Shown one piece after another: positions 8,471-20,652 of a stretch of 64,000 nt of DNA. Under the pieces are notes generated by a model. The model was not told the origin of the DNA. It did not search any database and saw only the letters and a program-made list of their open reading frames with translations. Made by a program: the position numbers and the translations under genes. The DNA comes from Tretioscincus oriximinensis (taxonomy: Eukaryota > Chordata > Lepidosauria > Squamata > Gymnophthalmidae): assembly GCA_022410635.1 (NCBI GenBank), contig JAJVDF010000167.1:835692-899691 (forward strand). The letters are read 5' to 3'. Position 1 is the first letter of the stretch. Each line of letters starts with the position of its first letter.

Positions 8471-11400
8471 GTAAGGGTGTGTGTTCTTGAATGGTTAAAT
8501 TGTAAAAAACATTCATTTGGAAAAACTGAACTTCTATATTGTCTTTGTTAAACATTTTAAACAATTAAACTGGTATTCATACATTGTTCCACAAAAGAAA
8601 CTTTGAGGAAAGACAGAAGGCACATAACCAACTTTTTCAAGCAATACTTTTTGTTTTGAAATGAGAAGTGATAATGATAAATTGAATTTAATTTACCACA
8701 TTCTGTTTTTATCTGACCTGCAAAGCCTCAGAAAGTCCTTTGGAAAATCATACTAAAGTTAACTTTAAATTAAAATAAAGTTACACAGAAGATTACTGCA
8801 ATTATTATAGAAACATATTTGTTAGTGATCCAAATTCAGTTTTTGAAACGTCTGTGATTTCATTGAGGGCAAGTAGTTGGGTGATTGTGATATAAACTAT
8901 TAGATATAGAGTTGCATATCTAATTTCGCTTTCTTGGAAATAAATGTCATTAAATATATTGGAACTTATCTTTGAATAGATTGTGTTAGGATCACACTTT
9001 TACTTGAAGTACAATGTGTCTGCTATTTGCACAGTTGTTCTGTAGCACTAGGAAGGGTCTACTGGCAGAATTTATAAAGGGTGTTTTTTAGGACAATCTT
9101 ATTTTAATTACTGCAAATATGTTGGGGAAAAGATCAAATGCTAAGGCACATTTAGAGAGGAGCAGATTTTTTACAATAAATTTTAATTTTCACAAGCTTG
9201 TGCTTTTAACTGTGCTTCACAGCAGTTTTTACAAACTGTCAAACAAATTGAAAGCATTTCTGTAAACAAGTAATCAAGCGAGTTTTTATTTTCTTTCTTT
9301 CAAAAAGCCAAAGACAATCTATATACAAAGTGAACATATGAAACCATTTCTAACAACCAGATTCCTTACTGACATATTGCCTGCCATGCAAGTTTAAAGT
9401 GCATAAAACACAGATAGATAATTTATGACATTAATTTGGCAGTGGAGGTTATTCTGCTTGAAAAGTTTTTTTTTCATATGGCACTGGATTTTTAAATCCA
9501 ATTGTTCGACAACTTTTTAAAAAACATTGCATAGGAAATATTTGTAAGATTTCCCGAGTATACAGCATAAAATTCATGGGAATTCTTAAAAGTACAGTGT
9601 TTTATATCTCAGACCTAACATAATGATCAAATTGATTTTTATGGATCCTATTTTCTGCAAGAAATTTGTGGTTAGGATCACAGTCTTGGCCTGTCATTCT
9701 TATGCATTTTTTAAAAGAAGGGAACCACATGNAACAGCTGATTTGCCTTTATGTCTGTCTTCTAAACCTAGCAGCTGCCCAAGGAAAATGCTACAGATAA
9801 CGTGCAACATTTTTCATTTTGCAAACTGTTGTTGAAAATCACTAATTCGTACAATTATATACACTTTCTTATGGGAAAATACTAAATTTGGCAACATGTG
9901 TTTCGGATTTACTGTTTATATTTCCTAAAAANTTGTTATTTCATCTGATCTATACCAAATGCTAAAATCCTACATGTACTTATGGACAACAAATTTCACT
10001 GAACATGGTAAAATATACTTCTGGGTAATTTAGTAAATTGTTAATCTCTGATGTTTTATCATAAAGTCTACATTGCAATATTACTTTATTTTTTTTGTTT
10101 CTTTGTTTTTAATATATATGAGACATCATAAAATGAGAATATTAAGAACAATAGCAAACATATTTTTAAAAGGCAAAGCTTTCATTTTGTGAAATCTAGT
10201 GATCTGGCAATCTGAGATTACATTTCATTTAATTAATACTTTGATAAACAGTATTTTAATCTCAAATTCTATTTAAAAATAGAGAATTTTGTAACATCTA
10301 CAAAATGTTTTGTTTTTATAATGCTAGACAAAATTTTGCTTTATAAAAGCAAAATTTCATTCAAACATTACTTGTTTCAATATTCTGTAAACATTCTTCT
10401 ATAAACATTTCAAAAGTATTTCAATTGAACTCAGTAATAAAGCAGTACTGTGATATTAAGAGACCTTTCCCATATCTCTTTTTCTCACTCCGGTTCATAA
10501 AATTCCAGATCAATTCCTGATTAATTTCATTGTATAAATTAATAAGTAGACCCAACTGGAATCTTTTTCTAAGCACATGCTCACATGTTTGTTTTATGTC
10601 TAACAGTAAACTAGTTGAGAAATCACATAATTCTTTTGTATGGATAATATCCCCAGTCTATTTGATGCATTCAAGTCAATGTAAACTTAAAATGAGACAT
10701 TTCTCATAGTTTCATGCCCAATATATTTATATGAAAACAAGCAAGAAAGATTTCAGAAATTCCTTTGAAAATATAATATTTTGGAATTCTTCCAACTTTA
10801 AAGTTACCAAGATTTTTTATTATTTTCTGTTCTATATTCTGAAGATGCTGCTTTAGTTCTTGTGAACAAACTGTCTTAAAATATGGTCTGGGGCTTTTAT
10901 CAAAAAAAATCCCAGTGGATTGTCCCTATATTGAACAGTTGCTATTTCTATTTCGTACCATCCGCTTAAATAAGCAAAAAGCACCCAAGGGAGACTTAAA
11001 TTTACTTGTTCCTTTAGACTTTCTAGATATGATTTGATTTTGCACCTTTTTACTTCCTCCTATATTTAAAGAAAAAAAATCAGACTTTAAATATGCGCCA
11101 AGTTTCAGCACCTTTGTATTTTATCCAAACAGCTGAACTGATCATGGAGCATTGGCCCTAAATTAACTTCTTTTAATAATAGAAAGTGTTTATAAATCTC
11201 ATTTTAACATATATACTTTCCAAAGATATCTTTTCTTAGACTTATATTGGTGCATAGTTGAACAACCTTAATGGATTAAACTATGTAGTTTATAAAACTA
11301 TAGAAAAGAGCCTTAACAATCCTATGTATTGCAATTTATCTTAATTATATTGTGTCAAAAATATCAGAATTTTCACTATTTATCCTGTAAGGGAAATGAA

Positions 11401-14190
11401 AAATATAGCCCCACACTCAGCAGAATGTTACTTCTAAAACTCATTAAAAGCTAAAGAACAGACGGAAACTTATAAATTGAAAAGAGTAGTTTCAAAATTA
11501 GAATAAACTTTTATTAACTATTTGATCTTTCAATAATCTCTGAAGTTAATTTCTTGAATTTATCAAGTTTTTAAAAAATGTTTTCCCATAGAAGATAATG
11601 TTTGCATACTATTTTAGACAGTCTAAATTTAATTTTAATCTCCAAACATTCCTTTTCATTACAGTATCTTGTTCTATTTCAGTGATCACTCACTGTAGCA
11701 CAAAAAGGACAGCTGTCTATAAGGCAAATTGGTCAGTGAGCTACCACACATAGCAACCTAGACATGGTAACCATTTTCCTTTGCCCCTTCAGATTTCCTT
11801 AGGTTCAGAATCGACTAATAATTTTGCAATTCATTATGTTCAGCAAGGTTTTGTTTTGTTTTAAATATTTATTTACATGAACTGCTGATTTAATAGCATT
11901 CACATGTACCATTACTTATATCTGTTCTGAACATTGACACTACTTCCCTTTAACAACTTTGCCTTCATAATGGGTGCCAGTCAGCACTGACTCAATAGAA
12001 GTGGGATTTCATTCAAACAAACTCAAATGTTATAGCTGTTTTTAAATATTCTAGAAAGGGAGCTGAATTTGTTCCCTTGCTTCAAAAAACAGCGCTAAAT
12101 CAACTGGTGAATGCAATGTACAATTTGAATATAGCGTTTTGGGAATTGGAAGCATGCTATTTATTATAGTCATTTAAAGAAATATTGTTTATTTAAACTA
12201 TCTTCAGAGGTAGTTTATATTTGACCCTTCAAATGCTGCTGATCCTTAATTTTTATTATAGCCAGCTATACGGGCAAACTATTATGGTTAAAAGCTAAAA
12301 GTGAAAGAAAATAGTTCAGCGATATCTGAAGGATCAAACAATAAAATTTTCTTCAGCAATTGCATGGAACCAGATGGATGTCAGTTCACATTCCTACTCT
12401 GCCACTGGGCTCGGGTTACACACATTTTAAGTAATCCTTAAGCTTAAGAGTGTCTTAGAATCAGTCCAAATTGAGTTGGGACTATTGCCACTACCCCAAA
12501 TGTAAAGTCATGATAGGAACTCCTGGAGTTAGGGTAAGAGCAGTGGAGAAGGGAGTACAAGTAATCTTGAGGAGGGGGGTCATCAGGGAAAAAAGCTAAA
12601 ATTTAGTTGCATTAGCAACACTCCCACTTTGTAACACTGTACCTAGGGAACTAGTACTCAGGGATGTGCCAGGGACCCCACAGTAGGGATTGCCTGGTGT
12701 GGGGAGGGTTGCCAGGATTGGGGTATGCCAGAAGCTGGGGGGGGGGGGGCGCTAAGGGAGACTGCTGTTAATGGGAATAAATTTCAGCTCTCACCCCCTT
12801 TTAACCAACGATACTTCTTCCACTTTATTGACTCTCATATCTCACCCAAGCCTACCCCTCATTATTTTATCCCAATCCCAGGACAACATAACACAATTTA
12901 AGAATTTGAAATAGTGTTGGAAGCAAATGGGGTGTACACATTCCAAACTGAATCCAGGGTCAGACTTATACATCCTCTAAAAAGGCTGAATTAGGATTAT
13001 TTGAGGCATATGTGATAATGACTAGTATGTGAGTCAAAGGTCTTGATCAGACAGGTTCATAGAACTAGCAGTGATCTGTTAGTGATAGATCTAGCCTGAG
13101 ACTTGTCACATTGGCNTATTCCTGCTTTACATAACAATATGTTTGTGCTTCATTAATGTGATAGTAAAATGCATCTCATGGAGACCAAAATTAGTATAAC
13201 AGGCAAGAATACTGAAGAAACACTTGGAAAAATTGTTATTTTGCATTCTTCTCATGTTGTTAATTCCACATCTCCATGACAGAGCTTTGATACCAGATAT
13301 ATATAGTCCTTATTTCTCACAAGGGGTGCTTAACAAATTAGTATGGATATATAAAAAAGTCTAGTACAACCTACACATTATGCTGAAGATAAGTTACTAT
13401 TCCAAAGAATATTACCTAATTACTGTTATATAAAAGAATTTGAGAAAGGATTGTAGGAAATGTAATGTTGTTATATGACAAATTGCATCTCTCTTTGTGA
13501 ATCACAGTTCCTTTCTGAATTGAACAACAGATCATACTGGTCCAATGCAGACACCAATGCAACACAACAGCAGTCCCTCCTCAACAAATGCTTCATTCTC
13601 CCAAAATAGTGCATAGCTGCAGATCCTGATATCAAGACTTATTACTGGGTTAAAGTATACTAGGCTACATGTTCCAACTTACTATTAACTTTGCGGCAAT
13701 GTTCCAGCAAGCACCATCAGGAATTGTCCTGCTCCCCCAAACTGGCCAAGGTAGGATCTCTACACAAATCCAAAGGAACAGAAAAGGAGACATAGACTAG
13801 TTTTGTATATGTACAAAACAAATAAAAATATTTTTAAAAAGACTAACGGCACTTCATATTCAAACACTGCATCCCCTAAGGGTCAGATATAAAGCAAAAT
13901 ACTTGAATATAACAAGATAACAATTTAATCCAACAAAGTGCAAAAAATATATACAGCATCACAGTAGCTTTTAACAAATGCATTCCATGCAGAAAGAGTC
14001 CCACTTCTGAGAGTCGATGTAAAAGCCTTGAAAGTCTGGAGGTAAGAGTCCAAATCTTAAAATTGATTTTTGGAATGGGGTATTCAAAGGGAGTGAGGAA
14101 GGCCATCCAACACAGACAGACCTATCCCATTTCCATGGCATCCAATCCCAGTTTATGTATTGCAATCCATATATGGGATTCCAACTCGGC
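8471..14190. other. AT-rich intergenic or intronic DNA
   Basis: Long AT-rich stretch without recognised exons or well-preserved repeats. It includes a G run at about 12739-12750 and many short A/T runs. No gene or RNA could be supported. Confidence 0.55.
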
Positions 14191-14198
14191 CTGTTGTG

Positions 14199-14375
14199 TA
14201 GGCTGACCAGATGACCCCTTTGGGGGGAGGGGTTGACAACCCGTTTTTGGAGTGCCTTCCGTTTTTTTTAAAAAAACCTTTTTTTAAAATAATTTTACTC
14301 AGAAAAAACTGGGAGGCACCCCAAAACAGGGTTTTCACCCCACCCCACCCCAAAAGGGATCATCTGGTCAGCCTA
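14199..14375. mobile_element. Fold-back MITE, copy 2 of 3 (TAGGCTGACC family)
   Basis: A 177-bp near-palindrome with ends TAGGCTGACCAGATGACCCC and its inverted match. It is flanked by a perfect 7-bp duplication TGTTGTG (14192-14198 and 14376-14382). The arms repeat the GGGGTGCC / GGCACCCC blocks of copies 1 and 3. It is non-coding. Confidence 0.88.
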
Positions 14376-14459
14376 TGTTGTGGGATATGGATATACAAAA
14401 ATAAATGCACAAGTTATTTGAACAAACATATTATTTTACACAGAAAGCATATATAGGTA

Positions 14460-16590
14460 TTTATTTATAACAAGTAATATTTATTTGGGTGTCTGACATT
14501 GCTAGTGCTATTTAATAGTGACTGTTCTGTATTATTTCATTAACTACTATTTACTAATTTATCAGATTTCCAAAATATAGACAAACACAGACCAAAGCAC
14601 ATTTATTGAATTCTACTTAAAGATAAGTTATCTACTGAAACTCGTCACTAGTCTGGTATCCTTTCCCAGTGCATGAAGATCAGAATATTACACTAGTTTA
14701 TATCTTGCCTTCATCAAAAAGACTGGGCATGTTTATACCTTTTCCAATTCTTTTTTGTTTGCTTGTTTTACCATATTCAGTACCCCCCCAACCCTCCCCC
14801 CCCCCACACACATGACTGGGCTATTATAGACTTATAAGATCTTTCTCTAATGCAGACATTTTGTCAACTTACTTCTATTTCAAAAAATAAATATGCCAAT
14901 ACTGAATATTCTGCTACTTGGCAAAGCAATTAAATATTATGTGAGTGAGGATTTTGTTTTGTAACTCATTTTGCTTTAACACTTTGGCAGCTGTCTTGTA
15001 GGCTGGATTAACCATTAGGCTAAATATGCTATTGAAGAGGGTACTGGCTACACTTTGGTTACTGCTGTAATGTAATGCTCTGGGAGGACTTGATTGAAAA
15101 GAGTAGGCTGGGTTTATAAGCCCTCATTCCATGCCAGACTCCTATGGAATTCCAGTCAGCTCTGAACATGGCAGCTGTTTACTTCATCACATGACTGTAG
15201 AGGACTGATCTCATGCCCTCTGTAATATACTGAAAGGTTCAAAGCAGAAGAAACTGTAGCCCATCACAGCAGAGGGACTAAAAGAGCAAAGTAATTTCTT
15301 CAGCTTAAATATTCTGAGTTTCAGCATTCAACCAAGCTTCAGTGTCAATTTTAGCCATGGAATATCCATAGTTTGTAGCTACAGATTACCAATCTGGATC
15401 AGAGGTGGAGCCAGGCTCCTGGTGGGACCAGGGCAGAAGACTGAAGGGGCTCCCTCCCACCCTGATTCCTACCTTACATTTTAAATTTTTCAGCAACGTA
15501 CGGTGAGTCTTTCAGCTGATTATGCCCCATGCGCGCAAACGAGCAATTCTGGATGATCACTGATTGCTGCTTGTTGGCACACGCATGGCTTAATCAGCTG
15601 NAAGGTCGCTGTGAATCTCTGAAGACTTTAAAATGCAAAGTAAAAACCAGGGCAGGTGGGAGGNACCTGCATCCCCAGAGAGACCTTGTAACAAATGGGC
15701 CTCTGGGGCCCCAGGGTGGTGCCCCAATTGCCCTGCACTGGTAATACCTGTGATCTGGATAGTCANAGGCGCAGGCTGGATAAACACTGGCTGTGGAGGT
15801 GCACACTATTACTTGATTTGTTGATGAAATTCCCAGGGGCACCTAGGCCTGGTGACTGTTTTCATGGACAGTTTTCAGACCGACCACACCCATCTCTCAC
15901 CCAAATTGGAAAGGCATAGGCTGCTGTGGAATGTATGACATTTAAAGCTCCTATCATCCTCATCCTTCATGGAAAGAAAGAATCAAATAATAGTCAGCCT
16001 ATTAGATAGATGTTCTCAATATAATCACAAAAAAGGCTTATTAACAAGCCATTTCTGAAGGGAGCTTTGGACCCTGCAATCTCTGAGTAACAACAAGACA
16101 GAAAACGTTTAGAAAAAGCTTCTGCATGGACATGCATCTATTTTCAGATCTTTTAATATTAGAATTTGGGGTTTCAAACAAACATTTTTTCCTCAGACCA
16201 TCTGACTGATTTTTTTCCATTTTCTGACATTTTTGTTCCAGAGGTGTTATTATAATAAAGTAGGATTATCACCAAAAAAGAAAGGAACATAAGTTTTGCA
16301 ACTTTAATGGATGTAGAAAAGAGGGATTTTCTCAGGGAGTAGCTTATAGCGCTTGGAGCACCTGAAAGGGAGGGGAAATACATTTCCACGCTCCTTGAAG
16401 CTGCAAAACATCTGTACCATTTTTATTTGAGCGAGAGAGGGACACAGAGAGAGAGATAACCTTATAAAAGAGGACTGGGAATAGATATGGTTTGGGTTTA
16501 TAGGTAATTAAGTAGCAACCAAAAAACCTCCCAAAACTCTAGACTTTCAGTTACATTGGCTGCATGCACTTGACATTTTCTTATCTGGTT
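14460..16590. other. Non-coding DNA, AT-rich with a C-rich patch
   Basis: A C-rich low-complexity patch lies at about 14782-14808, and a moderately GC-rich stretch at 15400-15900 has overlapping short frames on both strands. A minus-strand frame at 16174-16389 includes a hydrophobic segment that could pass as a membrane helix, but there is no splice donor and no homology I recognise, so it is not called as a gene. Confidence 0.5.
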
Positions 16591-16718
16591 CTTGGTGCGA
16601 TGTTCCATGATCTCCAAAGTCCAGCCGTATACATTACTGGAGGTTTTCCTAGGCTTTGCCATGCATCCAGAAAAATGCTGCACCAGAAGAGGAATATCCT
16701 ATTGTAGATGTTTTCCAG

Positions 16719-16907
16719 CTGCATGGCAAAATGCCTGCATCCTCCTTTATGTGCTGTCTGCTACCTTTTGCATCATCACAAGGAGACGAACAGCACTAGA
16801 AGATGCCAACCAGTATAGGACCGCAGGATCACAGGTAGCTGGATATGTGCAGCTGTTGCTCCTCCTTTGTTCTCGTCAGCTTTGTGCCAGCTCCACACAA
16901 ATTTAAA
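16719..16907 (+). ncRNA. Candidate transcript exon with strong donor (speculative)
   Basis: The acceptor TAGATGTTTTCCAG ends at 16718 and a consensus donor (TTAAAG|GTAAGTGCG) starts at 16908. An excellent acceptor (TCTTTTCATTTTGCAG) lies 793 bp downstream at 17700, so a spliced + strand RNA 16719-16907 to 17701 onward is plausible. The longest frame through the exon stops just before the donor, so a non-coding RNA is more likely than a coding exon. Confidence 0.25.
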
Positions 16908-16936
16908 GGTAAGTGCGTCCCCGTAAAATACCTGCA

Positions 16937-16967
16937 AAATCCGCAATTGCTTTTAAATTGCGGATTT
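16937..16967. repeat. Perfect 12-bp hairpin, 7-nt loop
   Basis: AAATCCGCAATT (16937-16948) is exactly inverted at 16956-16967. It lies just downstream of the donor at 16908. It is too short for a typical pre-miRNA. Confidence 0.6.
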
Positions 16968-17700
16968 CTCTCGGTTTCCCTCATCATGTGCGTGCAGCCA
17001 TTATAATCTGATTTGAATAGTTTCTTACACACACATCCCCAGTTTGTTGTGAGGTTTTCCCTCCAAATGGAAAGACTGCTGGACTTCGGGTAATTTCCGT
17101 GTGTTTTGACTACCTATTCTCTTGATGCTAAGCCCACTGGATCAATTTGTGCAACAATTGCTTTAGAATGAGGTATGGACATCATTCTCTACACTAGGAA
17201 AGTTTCCAAAGATAAGACTGAAATTTGCAGGTTTTCTCTTAAAAAATAGCTATATATGTTGCAATTTNAAAAAAAAATGCTATAGTTTAATTCACCAAAC
17301 GGATATACAGTGCAAAACCATATAATTGCAATCTATATTAAACTAATTATTAAAGGAGGTTCTTGTGATTCCTCTACATAACACAATATCACACAGCATA
17401 GATCTAGTTTACTCTTGAAAGTAACTGGATACAATGGAGGGAAAGTCCAGACAATCAAGCCAGTGGCCAACTGACCCTGATACCTGAGAGGCCAAATCAC
17501 CTATTGAAAGCTTTTGAAATTTCATTAGAAAGAACAGTAACACTTCACTAAGTAAAACAAAACAACACCGTGTTATGTAAGCCTGGGCTATGAAAAAAGA
17601 TGATTGTGTAGAGCAGAATTCTGTTTAAGATTTTCAGTTAAAGAAATGCATAACTAACAAACTAGTGGAGTTTAAAACAAGAACTCTTTTCATTTTGCAG

Positions 17701-17800
17701 GCATTGGCCTGCTATACCTGAGAGCAAAGCTGAGCTGTAAAAGTGGCCGTGAATATTCTGTTCAATGGATACGTTAAAACATTAGTTCCATTACAAGTAA
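17701..17800 (+). ncRNA. Candidate second exon of the 16.7-kb transcript (speculative)
   Basis: It begins after a strong polypyrimidine acceptor ending at 17700. No convincing donor follows (GTAAAA at about 17797 is weak), so it could be a terminal exon of unknown length. No coding frame was recognised; the end shown is arbitrary. Confidence 0.2.
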
Positions 17801-18369
17801 AACATTCATTTACCACATTCTTTCTGAATACTAGCTCATTACCTTTCCTTCTTTTCACATATTTCCAATTAGTGTTCTTTCATTTTCCCCATTCCCCTCC
17901 TTATTGCCTTTTATTGATATTATTATTGCATTCAGAAAATGATTTCATCATTTTCTACCTTCTTTACATACCAAATACTGCTTTCAATTACTATGTTTTA
18001 TTTTTTTCTATTTTTTTCACTGTCTTTTTGCTTCAGTTTTAGATCTCACATACAGTATATATATTGCAATAGTTTGCACATCACAATTTTCTTATTTCAG
18101 AGGAGCAGATTTTCATACATGGTTGATCAGAACTCTACCTTTATTGTATCTGGTGCAAGATCTTCTTCGTCTTATTGCCTCTACTACATTTTTCTAGCTC
18201 TATTGCCTTCTCCAGCTGTCCTAATGAGAAGTAGCCATCATGGATTTCTAGAGCTGTTTACTTCTTTATTTATGGCAGAGAAGAGGAAAAGCATTTATGG
18301 AATTTTTATTTTTAGCTAAAGTGGTATATGAGTTGACTGGTGCTTAGAATTATGCAATGTAGCTCAGAG

Positions 18370-18935
18370 AAAGGATGGTGTATTTATTTATTTATATTTG
18401 TGTCTTTACGCTCTCTATACTTAAAAGGTTTTAGGGCAAATTACAGCACAAAAAAACAAATTTAAAAGAACAGTAACAGTGCTGGAAGTGAAGAATTCCC
18501 AAAACAGGGTAGAGTAAACAAACATATTTTTATAATTCTTCTAGATACATGTAGTGAAGTTGTCTGATGTCTGGTATACCTCATGGTAGGGGGAGAGTCT
18601 ATTCCAGATTTCACAGAGAAGACCTGCCCTGTGTACCCATCCCTTTAACTGGTGGNACTGATTGTACAACCTGGAAGGCCTCAGCTGCAGATCTTTGGAG
18701 AGCTAGATATTATAGGAGAAAGCATTCCTACATAAGTTGTTCAGATCAATAGCTTTGACTTTTAAGAACATTTTGAATTGGGTTTGGTTGAATATTGGCA
18801 GATCTTTTAGGATCCAGCCAACGATGTATGTTAGAAATCTTGTTCCTGCATTCTGCACTGGCTGCAGTTTCCAAAATGTGTTCAAGGACACACAGATACA
18901 AACAGCATTTAGCCATAGCCCAACCCGGTAGTTAT
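18370..18935. mobile_element. Old LINE-type repeat fragment
   Basis: A TATTTATTTATTTATA run at 18381-18400 is followed by sequence resembling the widespread reptile repeat that has TTTTAAGAACATTTTGAATT and CTGCATTCTGCACTGGCTGC blocks (18760-18880) in the same order and spacing. It is heavily diverged, and I cannot give a subfamily. Confidence 0.45.
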
Positions 18936-18939
18936 TAGT

Positions 18940-19307
18940 ATATGGATTATTATGATGATTATTTCTGGCCAGAAAAAGCCAGCCTGGAGAATCATTATGT
19001 GAGCCCACCATCACTTTCTCCATCTAAATTTCAAGTATCATTACAGAGTCAAGAGCAACGTGTCTCTACTTCACAGACTCTACGATACATAGCGTCTCCA
19101 TCTGGATTCAATTTCAATTGACTTCAGTGCCATTATTAAAGAACATAGAAAACAGGATAAGGCTCCAAAAACTTCCACAAGGGAGTTCCAGAACCATTCT
19201 TTGGCACCAGTTTTGGAATTAAGCAGAACCATTGCAATCTGAAGTCTTTCATTCCCAAATTCNATCGCCTTTCCAGGTCAATAGACACTGAAGGTTTCAG
19301 AAATAAC
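18940..19307. other. Non-coding DNA
   Basis: Unique-looking sequence between two repeats; no exon or RNA seen. Confidence 0.5.
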
Positions 19308-19406
19308 CAGGATGGTCAATTTCAGAGAAATAGCCGTGTTAGTCTAGCAGAAAGTCCAGCAAAGGGGCTAGCAGCACTATGAGACTAACTTGAGAAAAGT
19401 GGTTGG

Positions 19407-19439
19407 CATAAGCTTTCGTAGACAGGTCTACTTCTTCAG
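19407..19439 (-). ncRNA. Hammerhead-ribozyme-like core (left arm, inverted copy)
   Basis: Exact reverse-complement copy of the core at 19673-19705, produced by the perfect palindrome, so an RNA from either strand contains one forward copy and one antisense copy. It has the same deviations from the hammerhead consensus. Confidence 0.5.
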
Positions 19440-19672
19440 ATGCTGAGGGACTAATGCCAGGGTCAGGTATTTATAGGGAAATGTGTATGGGAGAAGACAA
19501 AGCATATGCAACTGTAGGGAGGTGTTGAATTGCAGGTAAATAGCAGGAACTAAGGAGATTAGTTCCTGCTATTTACCTGCAATTCAACACCTCCCTACAG
19601 TTGCATATGCTTTGTCTTCTCCCATACACATTTCCCTATAAATACCTGACCCTGGCATTAGTCCCTCAGCAT

Positions 19673-19705
19673 CTGAAGAAGTAGACCTGTCTACGAAAGC
19701 TTATG
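19673..19705 (+). ncRNA. Hammerhead-ribozyme-like core (right arm)
   Basis: The order CTGAAGA, then A, then stem GTAGAC/GTCTAC with a 2-nt loop, then GAAA, then GCTTATG matches the CUGANGA - stem II - GAAA plan of hammerhead cores. Deviations are one extra A before stem II, a very short potential stem III (GC/GC around TTAT), and C instead of U where the base before the cleavage site should pair. It is likely a decayed or weak ribozyme. Penelope-like elements are known to carry minimal hammerheads. Confidence 0.5.
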
Positions 19706-19763
19706 CCAACCACTTTTCTCAAGTTAGTCTCATAGTGCTGCTAGCCCCTTTGCAGGATGGTCA

Positions 19764-20145
19764 AGACGGGTTTCAATGCTATTACCTTACTTGAAGCCAG
19801 TTTGAATCAGCATCTTCCAAGCGTGTTTGAACAACCATAACTTTCCTCAAAATCTTTCCCCAAAAGGATGTATTTNCCACTGGTAGACAGTTCTATCTCT
19901 TCTGGATTTAGTATGAGCATCTTGAGAAGGAACACACCACGGTTTAAAAGCTAGGAGGATCACAACTCTCAAAAAGATTATCACTTTACTCGCTGGATCC
20001 ACCTAGCCATAGCCTATTGGCAAGCTTTTATCAGTCCAAAATAGCAAGGATTCATAGGGCATGTATTAGCAAGGTCCCAACAGGCACTTGTCCATACCAT
20101 CAGATGGCAATAATTGTGACTAAACCAAAATAACTGGTTCAAGTG
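19764..20145. other. Non-coding DNA
   Basis: No gene, RNA or clear repeat recognised between the palindrome and the CR1-like fragment. Confidence 0.5.
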
Positions 20146-20149
20146 GTTC

Positions 20150-20352
20150 TCTTTATTTTTTCACCCGGAGGGTCATTGGCTAGAAGAGGTGGTGCTAGCT
20201 AGCAGCCTGGATAACTTTAAGACAGGATTAGACAAGCTTATGGAAGCCAAGGATATAAATGGCTACTAGGATGGATCTCTTGATACTGCCTCTGGGTTAG
20301 AGCAACAGGCAGGATTCCTGAAATACCATTTGCAGGGAATGTTTTGCCCACA
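20150..20352 (+). mobile_element. CR1-like LINE 3' region, left part
   Basis: It matches the intact copy at 63380-63590 block by block: CCGGAGGGTCATTGGC, AGAAGAGGTGGTG, AGCAGCCTGGATA, AAGACAGGATTAGACAAG and CCATTTGCAGGG. It covers the C-terminal coding tail of the second ORF and the start of the 3' UTR, and is interrupted at about 20353 by a SINE. Confidence 0.75.
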
Positions 20353-20652
20353 GGCACGAATGGCTCCATCCTAAAGAAACTGTCTCTCATTTGGGAGATC
20401 GGATTTCAAAGCCCTGTGTCGGACATGGGGAGGGGTAAGCACCTTCTATTAGCCTGTAGCTCTAGCCAACCCAGCTATTCGAAAGCAAGAATTGCAAAAA
20501 ATTGCAACTGACTAATAGTAGATAAATGGGAACCACCACAGCCTGTTGGGGAAGATAGAATGTGAGCCTTTGGGCAAAATACCCTTGTAAGCCCGCTTTG
20601 AGTCCCTTTGAAAGGTGAGAAAAGCTGGGTATAAGAACCCAGTTCTTCTTCT
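20353..20652 (+). mobile_element. tRNA-derived SINE (family A), full-length, nested in CR1-like LINE
   Basis: It begins GGCACGAATGGCTC, equivalent to GGCACNGATAGCTCAG at 31101, and runs through the body (TAGCTCTAGCCAACCCAGCT) and conserved tail (CTTTGAGTCCCTTTGAAAGG, GAGAAAAGCTGGGTATAAGAAC) into TTCTTCTTCTG. The host LINE resumes at 20653, so the SINE is the younger insertion. Confidence 0.85.

Larger units (their letters stand above)
19317..19753 (-). mobile_element. Penelope-like fold-back insertion with perfect 195-bp arms
   Basis: The insertion starts with a unique end, ATTTCAGAGAAATAGCCGTG and about 20 bases more. From 19359 to 19753 it is an inverted repeat: by base-by-base reading both 195-nt arms are identical around a 5-nt loop at 19554-19558. 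Flanking duplications CAGGATGGTCA lie at 19308-19318 and 19753-19763. The arms carry a hammerhead-like core on each strand (19407-19439 minus, 19673-19705 plus). Long duplications, inverted terminal copies and a hammerhead-like motif are known features of Penelope-like retroelements. No reverse transcriptase or GIY-YIG domain is present, so it is a truncated, non-autonomous copy. Confidence 0.75.

Noticed and set aside
16174..16389. Minus-strand frame with a membrane-helix-like segment
   Set aside because: No splice donor before the stop, weak start context, and composition explained by AT content.
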